64,000 nt of DNA from Xiphophorus maculatus (taxonomy: Eukaryota; Chordata; Actinopteri; Cyprinodontiformes; Poeciliidae). The position numbers were made by a program, and so were the translations under genes. The DNA is taken from NCBI RefSeq assembly GCF_002775205.1, contig NC_036445.1:2996802-3060801 (forward strand), given 5' to 3'. The notes beneath the pieces were generated by a model. It was not told the DNA's origin. It ran no database searches and saw only the letters and a program-made list of their open reading frames with translations. Positions 11,442-24,400 of this stretch are shown here, one piece after another; the first letter of the stretch is position 1; every line of letters begins with the position of its first letter.

Positions 11442-14400
11442 GTTAATTCACTGAGTGTAAGAATGAAGGCGATGCTTCTTCCCTCACTGAGTACTGTTTG
11501 CTTTCTGATCTGGCAACAGCAGCAACAGGAAGTGAAACTATCAAACCTTCTTTTATTAATTATTAACAAATCTTCCTCTTTGGATTCTTTGGCAATAATT
11601 TTAGAAGTTAAAACTGAATAACAACAAAAACACTAATTTCTAGAGAAAAAATATTATCTATTAAAAATAATTAAAGGTCTAAATTGTAAAAAACTGGCAA
11701 TCTGGGTTTGAATAGTTGACATTGTTTAAGAGTCAATATGAAGAAGTTTAAGAAAAGCCCGTATTTTGTCCTATTATTTTCTTAAAATGGGTTTTAAACA
11801 TAAATATGTCCATGAATCAAGTTTAGGATCAACATATTCTGAAGGTTCTGCACAACTAATTTGGGAGACAAAGGTCATCGTTATTTACCTCATTTAATCA
11901 CAAAAGCAAGCTTGGTGAGATTAAACTGATTTTAAATTCAAATTTTCTATGATTTTGAATATACTACTATATAATAGAGTAAAAATGTATGAATCATTGA
12001 CAAATGCTTGTGTTTCTATACTGTCACTGTTCTCTCATTAACGCTTAGCTCTCAAGGTTTAATTGTAAATTTATTTCTGGTACATTTATCTGTACCGGAA
12101 GGGCCCAGATTTTGAGCAAAATTAATTTTAGATATTTATAGAACTTGAGTTTTAGACCTTTTAAAGATACCATACATTCTGCCATTTCAGCTCTGACATA
12201 AAATTTTAGACCTTTTAAATCAAAATCAAAATTATTTTACATACGTGTCACCATGGAAGGTTTAGTCATGAGATATTTATTGAGCATAATTAAAGCACCA
12301 GTCATTTACTTCCTGTACACTTTGGACTCGGCTGCTGGTTCCTCCTGAACTAAAATACCATCAAGTCACAAAAGCCTTAAAACAAAGTGGTAAAGCTTTA
12401 TGTGGATCCTATAATAAACCTATCCAAAGCATCCTGATGAAAACATTTCCTTTAAATAATACCAGCACATAAGAAATACATTAACAATTCTTTTGACAAC
12501 ATATCTCTACTAAACTTTTCACTTTTAGTGACTCAAATGTCAAATCTTCAGCTTCCTTTTTTTATCAAGACTGTGTCAGTAAAATGTCTTTCAAATCTTC
12601 CTGCAATAACATCATTTCACCACAGGGAGGTGATGTTTGACAGTTAATGACCACAGACCTCTTGTTTGTGCCTTTGATTTACTTTTATTTCCAAGTTTAA
12701 GCAAACAAAAAAAACTTTAATTTAAAAAAATGTAATAAAAGAAAACTTTCATTTATCTGGACTTTTACTTGTACCAATTTTATTAGTAATTCTCTGGTCA
12801 AATGTTGGCCTTTCGCTAAAGATCTACATGAGTTTTTACAATAACGCTTGCAAGAGTGTGATAAAATAGGAAAAAAAAATAGAATATAATTCAGTGAGAT
12901 CTTTGATAATGAAACAGAGAAAAGCATAGAAGATCTGAGGAAGAGGTGTGGCATATAAGACTTCTCCAGCTGAAATGTTGAAGGTACTTTAGAGAAAACC
13001 ATATGATAAATAAATATAGATGGATACTGTCATAATTAGCAGATGTAGGTGGATCCAGGTTATGATGAGAAATTATGAATTTAACGAGGATATCAGAATA
13101 CAAAAAGTCCAGGCAGCACAGATGAGCAAAAGGCTAAGAGCTCAATAACTGGTAGCAACTGGTACAAAGAAATTGACAAAGATTCATGACTGTGAAGACA
13201 ACTACATGAGACGAATTAGACAAAGTACAGATGAGAGGAGGACCCAACAAAGAACAAGGGATACAGGTGGGATTAAATACACAAGGAGGTAATCAGGGTA
13301 AACAAGACACAGCTGGGAGCAATCAAGGGGTAGACAGGACAACACAGAGACTCAATTGAATACAGAAACCTAAATGAATACACAGAAAAACCAAAACATC
13401 ACAGATACCTATTTTAACGTTGAATATGTATATGTTTTCTAAGGATGCATTGCCAGTTTCACTGTAAATAAAAATTATATATCCATTTTTGCAATAGAAC
13501 TGCAAACGAATACTAACAGTCCAAGTCATTTGGAAGCTTTAGCGAATATGACATGGGATAACATGAAATGTATTAAGTACAGTTGCTTTCATTTGTTTTT
13601 TCTACATTATTTTGATGTAATAACAGAAAATATTGGAAAATAAAAATCTGTAATAGAAAAGTATATTAATAAATCTATATAAACTAATATAAATCTAAAT
13701 GTTAAGATTTATATTACTAAATCTAAATATTTAGTATTGTACTAAATGTTTAGTACGGTATATTATTAAACACTTTCTTTTTAGATTTGGTTATAAAAGC
13801 ATAAATTCACTTCAACAAGATACTGAAAAACATGATTGTTCCTAAAACTGGGTAAATTATATGAAACTGTTATATCAGAAGTCTCAGAGGGTTTGTGAAC
13901 TTTGGATTCAGTCGTCATTTTCTCCAACACGGAAATGCTCTTAAGTCATAAAGAGCTAAACAATAAAATAATAAAATGATAAATACAGAACCAGAAATGT
14001 GTTTATTGGTACAATAAGGAAGCTGTTTTGCATCGAATGTAGGTCAAAACATCTCCAGTAGATACAGCAGATGAGATAGATTTGCATTATATTTTCTCAG
14101 GTACAATTAGACATGTACACAACACTGGACTGCTTCCATCTCACAAAAGTTTCACTGCAGAATGTCTGCCTCCATTTCTCCCTATCTCTAGTCATACTGA
14201 ATATTAGAATATCCCTTTTTACTACTGTTGTCTACTGGCAAAAAATGCACAACTAACTAGATCAAATATCTCAACAACACAAGGTTGTCAATTATGTAAC
14301 ATTGACAAACTTAACTTTACATACAGCATCTGTGCTGGTTATTTAAGTTTCTCTTGATAAAAAATAAGGTCCTTAATCAAATAGACATCTAGTCTGAACA

Positions 14401-15784
14401 ACTACTAACTCAGATTGTCACCAAGTAAAAAGTCTGAGTCTTGTTTTTGTTCTTTGGTAGGCATTTTTTTAATGCCTAGCAAAGGCATTAAAAAATATTA
14501 TTTTTTTGTATTTCAGTGATTCTTGAGAAGATGGATACAACAGGTCCTATGGATAAAGCACAAAATTTGAATAAAATATAAGCAAAATGATTTTTTTTTT
14601 TCAAATATCTGACTAAACTAACCTGGGCCATGTGAGCACAACAATGTATGTTTTCCTGGTGTTTGCTGAATATTTTTTATTTTAAACATTGTAGTAGGTG
14701 GATGGTGTCTGTAAAATCCCTTGTCCTGGAGCAGAACTCAATACATTATAATAGTTTAAAATAAATAAAGGAATACTAAGATAATATATTATGACAATTA
14801 AGTATAACTATTCAAATAAATAATTAGAAAAGTATTAATAAATCGAATTAAAAATAATTTTTATATGTTTTCAAACTCAATTGAAATTTGTCCCAAGTTT
14901 TTGTCAACAACATCAGACATTAAAATAATGTAAAAAAAATCAGGCATTATTGGGGGCATCAGAACTCTGAGGACCCCATGACCTCTTCCTTTCTCTTCTT
15001 TTGCTAAGAGGGCTAAGCACCTCTGGTTAGATTATGTTAATCTATAGTTTTTTCTTCCATTTTATTCCTAAGTTGTTCGTCACAACCATGATGTGTCAAC
15101 ACCATAACTGGCAATTTTCAAAATTTTGATGAAATTTTGTGAAATAAATAATTAATTTTAGGATACTGTAAAGATTTCATGGACCTGATGAGCTACAATA
15201 TGGCCTCCTTCAGAATAACGTCATATAAACTGAGGTAGTTGGCATTTCATCAACTCCATCAAAGTTTTTAACTGACAGTCTGACTCTTTCACTGATAGTG
15301 TTGACAAATCTCACTTAAGTGTGCAGTTAATTCATTTTAATGTATTTTACATAAATGACATTACTTCACATGTATCAAGTATTTCTTTTTACTCACTAGT
15401 TTGTCATCACCTTCAGTTCTGCGTCAACTCCGTCAGATGGACTTTGTTGTTTTTTGTTTTAAATTATATTTCTTTTGTTTCTTGAGAAGCATTTGTCTGT
15501 AAAACTGAGTAAAATATCACCAATAAGGTCATTAAAAAAATTATTTTATATTTATTTTTGTCAGATGGTGTTGACAAAGTTCTAGATCAGGTCCATTAAA
15601 AATTTAATTTTCAAAATAATGTTGCAACTGGGAGCCTGCGCCTTGGCATCTTTACATTTCCAAACCATTATTTGTCATATTTGTATACATAAGCTTGAGG
15701 AACATTTTTTTAAAAATTTGGGAAAATTTAAACCCATTTTGTCACACTTCTCAAGAATCACAGATATTTTTTTTTACATCTCTG
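11442..15784. other. intergenic, upstream of gene A
   Basis: AT-rich and without a convincing exon. Open frames such as 12697-13002 and 13323-13529 (minus) have low-complexity composition and no splice context. It contains one copy of the three-copy interspersed repeat (13105-13400) and a short hairpin, AATGCCTAGCAAAGGCATT, near 14470. Gene A's promoter must lie just above 11441, but I could not identify a clear TATA box. Confidence 0.6.
13105..13400 (+). repeat. interspersed repeat family, copy 1
   Basis: Shares an ordered string of purine-rich motifs with 28845-29095 and 60295-60475: GTCCAGGCAGCACAG at its start, then AAATACACA, GGAGCAATCAAGGGG, AGACAGGACAACA, GAGACTCA and ACACACAGAAAAA-like blocks. 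No coding potential. Type unknown; it is probably part of a non-autonomous element. Confidence 0.65.
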
Positions 15785-17272
15785 TTAAAGTTATGACAAT
15801 TCTAAGGGCCCCTGACCAACAAGGGGCCCTCCACAATTTTCTTTTGTTCATAGAAATTAAAAAAATGAGGCCCTGTCAATTACAAAATGAATTATATTGT
15901 GTTTTCTAAACTTGTTTTTAGCAGTAAAAATATAATTTTACCCCTCCCAGACCAAAAAGGCACATATTTGCCCTGAACCCCCGATGGATCTGGATGAAAT
16001 GGTTCGTTCCTGCTTGGAGGTCTTAACGATGTTCAGCAGCAGTCAGTGGAAAACAAGAACGACTCTGGCAGTTACTGTGCTGCTAAGAAAAATAATAAAG
16101 TAGGTTTTCAAAAAATAGAGAGACAGAGAGAGAAAAAGGTAAAAGTGTCAATTTGTAAACCAGTTTTTCTCCGAGAGGTGGGTAGACTGTGTGAGATTAT
16201 CAACCATTCAGCAAAGTTAGCTTAGCTACAGACTGTTTGCCTCCATTTCACTAAGATAGAAATTACCAACATATTCATATATTGAACTTGTACCTATACT
16301 TTTTACCACTTAACAGCAGATGAGTCAGTCAGCAGCAGCTCTAACCCACGTCCCTCCTGACCTGCCCTCTGCTAAGTGAAATTAAAGCTGCAGTATGTAA
16401 CTTTTATATTTATTTATTTTTTACATATTTGTTAAAACTGTCATTATGTTGTCACAGTATGGCATGAGAGATAATTTGTGAAAAATCTATTTCCTCTGCC
16501 TTTTCCCAGTACTATCTAGAAACACCCAATCAGAGACAGGAGAGTTTTAGTGCTGCCAATCACAATCTCATGTTGCTGCTCATCCCTATGCTGCAGCTAG
16601 CACAGCCTGTTGTAAATGCTCAGTCTAGTTAGCATAGCTACCAATGACAGCAGATAAGCATTTTCCCTGTAATGATAAGTTGTTTTTCCACTATTAGTAC
16701 ATTTAGAAGTGAGTGAATGAGATTGATTGACAGCACTAAGACCCTCCTCCTGGTTCTGATTGGTTGTTTTTGTCCAGAACGTTGCATTACTTTAGCCAGT
16801 AATAGCAGCTCAGGGAGCAGGAGAAGGATATTGATTGTTTTCACAGATTATCTGACATGGTGACAGCTTTAACAAATATGAAGAAAACATATTTTTTATT
16901 AAAGTTATATACTGCAGCTTGAATAAAATGCAACTACATAGCATTTTTTGAGAAGTCTGGATTGCTTTATGTATATTTTGCATGTTGCCTATGACTGTTG
17001 CTCGTGAGGAGAGACCTTTCAGTAATCTAAAACTAATAGAAAAAATTTAAGCAACCTACTTGAACGCTGTATTCAGACTGTTGCATGTAAAATTCATGAG
17101 CAGTAAATATTATGTTAGTATTAGTATTGGACCAAAGAAAGCAAGGCAGTTGCAAGCCTTTAAAATTGTGATGCATTTGGTGGGTCAGATGAACTAAAAA
17201 AACTGTAACAGCAGCTGCGCAGGGGGGGGCAATTAAATTTTTTGTCATGGGGCCCAAGACTCCTGGCGGCGC
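15785..17272 (+). mobile_element. hAT-type element, copy in inverted orientation to 23211-24675
   Basis: About 1.5 kb matches, as the reverse complement, the element inside gene B at 23211-24675. Shared landmarks include ACAATTCTAAGGGCCCCTGA, the pair of CAATCAGA blocks, and CATGGGGCCCAAGACTCCTGG. One end (GGCGGCGCCCATG, near 17272) resembles the terminal inverted repeat of the other copy. The other end diverges near 15795, so this copy looks truncated or rearranged. It encodes a remnant of a hAT transposase C terminus at 16988-17050. Confidence 0.75.
16988..17050 (+). pseudogene. hAT transposase C-terminal dimerisation remnant
   Basis: The frame reads [20 protein letters not shown] and then a stop. 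This matches the V-x-R-x-ERSFS-x-LK-LIK-type signature at the C-terminal end of hAT transposases. No other transposase domain is seen in the surrounding 1.5 kb, so only the end of the gene remains. The inverted copy in gene B (about 23440-23503, minus) has a disrupted version. Confidence 0.6.
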
Positions 17273-18423
17273 CCATGATTACAAGTACTCGGAGTTACAC
17301 ACAAATTTTCTTTTTACAGTTTACAAATCATGTTTCACAGATACTGTTATCCAAAGTTACACACAAAGATGCTTACAAGGATTACAAATCCACACAGGTA
17401 TTTTGAGACTATTTTCACTCCATATTAACCTAACTAGTCTAAAGATCTAAAATCATTTACAATTGTATCAGAAGATACATATATATGACCAAACTGCACT
17501 AAGCTAAAATTCTTAAAAAAAAAAAAAAATCAGACATTGAATTGATTAGGGGCAACAGAATGATTTTTTGGTTCATAAATTCATAAAGATAAAAGAATAT
17601 ATAATACATTTTTAATAGAATTACTTAATGTGAATGGGAATAACTTATTTTTAATATCAAGTTTCAGTTACCAAAATAAGTTGAACTTGTAGAAATACAG
17701 CACTTCATTATAACATTTTTTTCTAGTTTTTGGCAGCAAATAAAGCTCAAGTGCAAAAGACTCAAAAGTAGACCTACAACCAGTTTAATCAACAGCAAAA
17801 TACAAAAAGAACAAAAAGTATGTTTTGCATATGCACAAATTCCCTAATAATATCAAATTGAACAGTCATTTTAAACCTTTTCTAACTGGCAAAAAAGGTA
17901 AATTAACCTTTCCACATTTTGTCAAAGTAACACAAATTAACATGCTTTCTAATTAAATTACTCTTAAAACAGATGCTGACCAAAGCAATACAGATTATAA
18001 ATATAATTTCTGAGCTAAATTTTTTTTTGCCAATGTGACTATGTAACTTACAAGAATGGAAATTAGTATAAACATCTAAAATAAAAATACATTAAAACAC
18101 TATTGTTTATACAAAATATTATTATACATATCAAATAAATCTAGATTACTAATATTATTTTCATCCTTCTCCATAGTTATATACCTTGGTATCTTAATTT
18201 CTGATGATCTGCAAGACAAAAAGATGAAACTAACTCATTAGAGGGATGATGAAGAATCTTCTGTAAGTATGAATACTGGCAATATTTTGTGAATGTAAAT
18301 ATTTTAATAAGAGAAAGAATAATCAAACACTGAAACTTCTAAATTTTCTTTTCTCATAAACAGCGTTAATAGCTCAGAACTCACCTTTTAATGAAGGAAA
18401 ACTGGAGATTTTATGTTCTTCTA
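17273..18423. other. gene B 3' flank
   Basis: AT-rich, with no coding exon recognised. It contains the probable 3' UTR exon of gene B starting at 18208 on the minus strand, preceded by the acceptor TCTTGCAG, and the conserved donor with exon end at 18385. Confidence 0.5.
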
Positions 18424-21400
18424 TCATACGTTTGTCATGTTCTCATACTCATGTTCTTGTTCTGGAAAACATGATAGACAAGTTTTCATATGCCATTCAA
18501 AAAGAAATACAGATGGATTTTTTGCTTTTGATACTTAAGGTCAGAGGTAACTTTTTAAACGGTAAGCCTGGGCTCCAGTCATTCACTGGTCTGTCTCTAT
18601 GCATCTATTCAGCTTCTACCTATTATGTTAAGCTCTGACAAAATTAATTAATGTCCAAGTTGTCAGGAAAATTTGAAAATAAAGATTGGGAAAAATAAAG
18701 AACACTAGCATTTTGTTGCAGTGCTGAGTTAATTTCTGCAGCTGTAAAGAAAACTATGTCATCAGATGAAACTGAGCTCCACACTGAAAAGACAAGTTCC
18801 AGAAAATAAATAGCTGCCACCTACACATCTTTTCTAATGTTAACAAGTTGTTAGCGTTTACCTTGCCAACATTTAGTGGACGCAAGTCAAAACATTTACT
18901 TTAAGTCTATGCCCAAATAAAGTATTATATAGAGAATCATTCGTCTAATGTGAGGGTGGGGGAAGTAGAGCTATAAAAATACGTACCTGTTTTACCTGAC
19001 TCTGATTGAGCTTGGGCATTTTTTCTAAATATTGGAAACAAATTAAAGTCAACATCCAGTCAATCAATGTTGTGGCAAATAAAAAAAACAAACAAACAAA
19101 AAGAAAACAGAAACACATTGCCTTTAGTCATGTGAAAAATAGGAACACCCTATGAAAACTTGGTTATTTTTTTGTTATTTTAAAATAATATTATAAAAAC
19201 AAACATTCTATTGAAAAATAAATACGGACACCTGCTAAAGTTATTCTAACTTAAAAGAGTAAAAATGAAAAGAAGGCATATTACATCAGGAGTACATAAT
19301 TATAATAAAAATTCTCAGCATTTGAAGTTTTGTCCTGTTTAAATACATTTTCACTGGTGTTTCTGACTTGATGTGAGGTGAGAGTGAAAACTATACTTGA
19401 TTATAAAGAGCTGTCTGAGGTTTTTAGAAACAAGACTGTAGCAGAGATTGACTTGAATATCAGTCCATAGCATGAAACATGTTGAAGAATTGAAGAAAAA
19501 AAAAACCCAATCAGAACAAGTAAAATTCATCTCTTGCTCAACCAATTTGCTACTTATAAAAATACTCTCAAGGTTATAAAGAAATAAAAGTTAAAAAGCT
19601 CAATATCTTGTCTTTGGACCCAGAGGGTTAATAGAAATAATAATAATAAAGCAAAACATATTTGTCCTTCCTTTTCACATTCAATGTGTTTGTTAGTGAA
19701 TAGTGTACAAAAAAGTTGTTACAAATTGCGCCCCTATGCTGTACTTGATGGGGAGGATTGCACCTGTATGTATTTAGAGCAAACTGCTTTGTGAATTGAG
19801 CATGAAAATAAAGCTAAATAAGAAGAGCAAAACATTTGCAAAAAATGAATGACATTGTATCGATTCCTGAAACATTTAACAGAACATCGTAATCTTTTCA
19901 CATGACTATGTCTGCTAAATGAATGTGTGGTGGATGCTCCTCCCACCACCACATCATGTTCTTTATATTATATTACAGTTTATACGTTTAAGTTAGTTAT
20001 TTCATTTAGACATATATTTTCTAATGGGTGCACACTGATTTAATGTCTGTCTGAATGGTTTATTTACACTTGTTCTTTGTTTGAGGTGCTCAGTTAAATT
20101 GGGCCCAAAATTGTTATTTATTCTTTGACTTATTTTTGCATTAAATCTTTATGTTTTGTTTGCTATTTTGGAATAATTAAATTGAATTTTTGCTACTTTT
20201 AACATTTTTTGTCCTCATTTGAGTCTGGTCCCTCACAGAATGTAATTTGAGACTTACATTTTCTTATGAATAAAGAAGCCTCCGGCAGCTCCTAGAGCAG
20301 TAGCTATCAAGCACACAATTACTACTGCAGCAATGGCACCGCCTGAGAGACCTACAGATTCTACACAGGACAAAATGACACAGAAAACAAAAATACACAA
20401 TATGTTGAAAAAATATTACTTGTTTTGTTGGAAATATGATTATTAGGACAAGACTGTAATTTAATAAACCCTGTCAAGAAAAAGTTTAAGTTACGGACAA
20501 GAACATTTCAAGTCCACTCACTCACTTAGCATTACTAGTCTGTTTTGGGTTTTGCAATTTAGAAAAAATGCAAACTAGCCAAAGTGCACATAAATGCAAA
20601 GTGCTGGAACACATAGAATGAGCACCAGAGAGCACAGGAGGTGGGATCAAGATCTGAGCAATGTGTTATAGATAGCCAGTAAAACCACTGAGTCCAGTTC
20701 AACAGACAGAACGGATAGATGTGTTACACTCCATTATTGGCCCTTGATAGATTTTCTTAGGAGCTACACATTGTGGTAATGCTTGAACCTCTGTGATTAT
20801 GACACACAAAATTAAACTGATGAGACAAGGATATATTGTAATGAATATAATGTACTGTAAAACATAAAATTATATTTTATAAGTGTTTTCCTTAAATATA
20901 GCTGTACTCTTGTAAGAATAGATAAAATTTGCAAACAAAACTAAATTTCCGCTTCCTGTCTATTTCTCTTGATTTCCAACCAGATATTTACATAAACTGT
21001 GTAAAATTAAACGGACACAACTCTGGAAATGTATTTTAACACTTCAAACTTATTGCTTTTTTTGTATAACACTGTGGGAAAAAAATAAATCAGCTTAGAT
21101 ATCAGGAAGATATTCTCAAAACTAAATAAGTGTGCTTTATCATTTGAGATCATTTACAGATATATGAGGTGACCAAGTTTATCTGTTTTTATCAATTGTA
21201 GCTGCATCTGTGTCTCAACGATAAAGAGATAAACATGTTTTGTACAAAACTGACCTTGCTTGGCTCACATCAGGATGTTACTTAGGACAGGGTTATTCTG
21301 CACTGAGCATTCACATGGCAGGGAAAATTCTGAAGTTTGCCTCCAGAACAAAGTTCGATAGAAAGATTTTTCTGTTTTTGCAAAATCTAAACTACCTTTG

Positions 21401-24400
21401 TTCAGCTCAAAATTTAAACTGTATATGGAATTGTTAAAAAAATATATAATTATTATAAATGTAAGCTCTTTAAATGGTTTAGAATTTGTAAAACCATTAC
21501 TAATAAAAATAAATTAAATGTGGAATCTGGAAATGCCATGATGTGGTTGATGTAGAACCTAAATGCAAAAGTATGGATGAACATGAGGGCTTAATGAATA
21601 AATAATAATAAAAAAACAACAACTTACAATGATCAGATGTAGCCAGACCAGAAAAATAAATTAAAAATTCAAGTAACAGGAACGATGAGGGGGAAATATT
21701 GAATAGACCAGGGAAACAACGGGAATTAACAGAAGGAAAAAGCGAGAAGTGAGAGAATGAGAGGCACTTAAGTACTGCAAGGTTGAACATTTAAACAAAG
21801 GATCTGGCTAATGACTAACAGGTTGCAGGTATGAGAGGAGAGAGAGCAGACAGAGGAAAGAGAGAGACAGAGACCAGGGAGAGAACACTGGGGATTAGGA
21901 AATGAATGTAACAAAGAATAACTGGACCTAAGAGACATAACCAAACTGGAGCACAAGGAATGACTAGAGACAACAAATAAAAGTAATAAACTAGAATAAA
22001 GAAAGAACAGAATTAAAGTAAACAAAAACGTAAACAGGAAAGCACAATAAAATACAAACCTATTTGTGATAATGAGTGCTGTACAGTGAGGAAGAAACAG
22101 CTACTCTTGGAAACTCACATAAACTATATTTTAGAAAAAAATTATAAGTTTTAAAAAAATCCTCTCTCATTTATCTGGCATTTAGCTATTAGAAAAAAGT
22201 TAAAAATGTAAACAATTTTTGAACAATAGCGATTTTTGCTTTCACATTTTCTTTTACTTCATTATACTTACCCACTACGGATATGACTGAAAGTTGAGAT
22301 GTTTGATATCTTGAGGTTCTGCTGTTAAAGGCCCGGCAGCTGTAGTTTCCACTCTGATCCTTCTGAACATTGGTGAGTTTGAGCTCAGATCCAGAACCAG
22401 ACAGGTTTCCATTAAAGAACCAATCAAAAGTGGCATTAGGTCTGGAGTCAGCTGAACAAGACAGATGGATGTTTGACCCTTCTGTATATTTTTGAGAAGG
22501 TGGTTCTAAGTTGACTTTCTCTGGACCATCTGTAATTATAGAGAACAATTAATATTAATTCTTCACATTAACATCGTGATCAAATTTTCAATGTCAATAC
22601 TGAAATGATAACTGATCATGTTTTATTAATATGATGGTGTTTTACTTGATCTGATAAAAAAAGTGTTTCTTATATTTTCCCTATTTTTGTAGAAATGGCA
22701 ACAAACAACAGCTATTAAGCGCCAATAAATTTCCTATTGTTTACATTTCAAAAGAAGGTTATCATAGTGATGAAAAACTCACAGCTGACAGAGATGTTTA
22801 CAGGATCACTGCTGTCATTGCTGATAGGATTGGACACATTACAGCTGTAAGATCCATCATCATATCTGTTCACATTGATTATAGTCAACTTGGATCCTCC
22901 ATCAGTGATCTGAACTCTGTCACTGGTTGTGATCTGAGAGCTGCTGTTCATCCAGAGGAAGGAGAGAGAAGAACCAGAGGAGGAGCAGGAGAAGCTGACA
23001 GACCCAATGAACTCAATCAAGTGGGTAACGTCTTGAGTAACTTTTACATTAGAGACTCTCTCTGTATGGAAAAAACAAAAAGAAATGAGTCCTACATGAT
23101 AATAAAGTTGATTTGGACAGAAGTTAATCCAAGAAAAGAATCATGACAGAAGACCTGAACTGCGAACCTCTACATAAAACAGTCAGTTATAAAAGTGATT
23201 GTCTCAAACTCAGGGTCGCCACCAGGAGTCTTGGGCCCCATGACAAAAAATTTAATTGGGCCCCCCTTGCACAGCTGCTGTTACAATTTTTTGAGTCCAT
23301 CTGACCCATCAAAAGCGTCACAATTTAAAGGCTTCCAACTGCCTTGCTTTCTTTGGTTCAATACTGATACTAGCATAATATTTACTGTTCATGAATTTTA
23401 CATGCAACAGTCGACATAAAGTGTGCAAGTAGGTTGCTTAAATTTTTTCTATTAGTTTTAGATTACTGAAAGGTCTCTCCCCACTAGCAAGTCATAGGCA
23501 ACATGCAGAATGTATATGAAGCAATCCAGACTTCTCAAAACATGCTATGTAGTTGCATTTTATTCAAGCTGCAGTATATAACTTTAATAAAATATATGTT
23601 TTCTCCATATTTGTTAAAGCTGTCACCATGTCATGACAGTTTGTTATGAGACAGATAATCTGTGAAAACAATCAATATCCTTTTTTTGCTCCCTGAGCTG
23701 CTATTACTGGCTAAAGTAATGCAACGTTCTGGCCAAAAACAACCAATCAGAACCAGGAGGAGGGTCTTAGTGCTGTCAATCAATCTCATTCACTCACTTC
23801 TTAATGTGCTAATAGTGGAAAAACAATTTATCATTACAGAAAACATGCTTATCTGCTGTCATTGGTAGCTATGCTAATTAGACTGAGAATTCAGAACAGG
23901 CTGCGCTAGCTGCAGCATAGGGATGAGCAGCCACATGAGATTGTGATTGGCAGCACTATAACTCTCCTGTCTCTGATTGGGTGTTTCTAGATAGTACTGG
24001 GAGAAGGTGGAGGAAATAGATTTTTCACAGATTATCTCTCATGCCATACTGTGACAACATAATGACAGTTTTAACAAGTAATAAATAAATAAATATAAAA
24101 GTTACATACTGCAGCTTTAATTTCACTTAGCAGAGGGCAGGTCAGGAGGGACGTGGGTTAGAGCTGCTGCTGACTGACTCATCTGCTGTTAAGTGGTAAA
24201 AAGTATAGGTACAAGTTCAATATATGAATATGTTGGTAATTTCTTTCCTTAATTCATTAAATGTTAGTGAAAAGGAGGCAAACAGTCTGTAGCTAAGCTA
24301 ACTTTGCTGAATGGTTGATTATCTCACACAGTTTACCCACCTCTCTGAGAAAAACTCGTTTACAAATTGACACTTTTACCTTTTTCTCTCTCTGTCTCTC

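Noticed and set aside
16638-16844. 68-codon minus-strand frame, also present at 23662-23868
   Set aside because: It is carried by both copies of the hAT element and does not resemble transposase; conserved only as repeat DNA.
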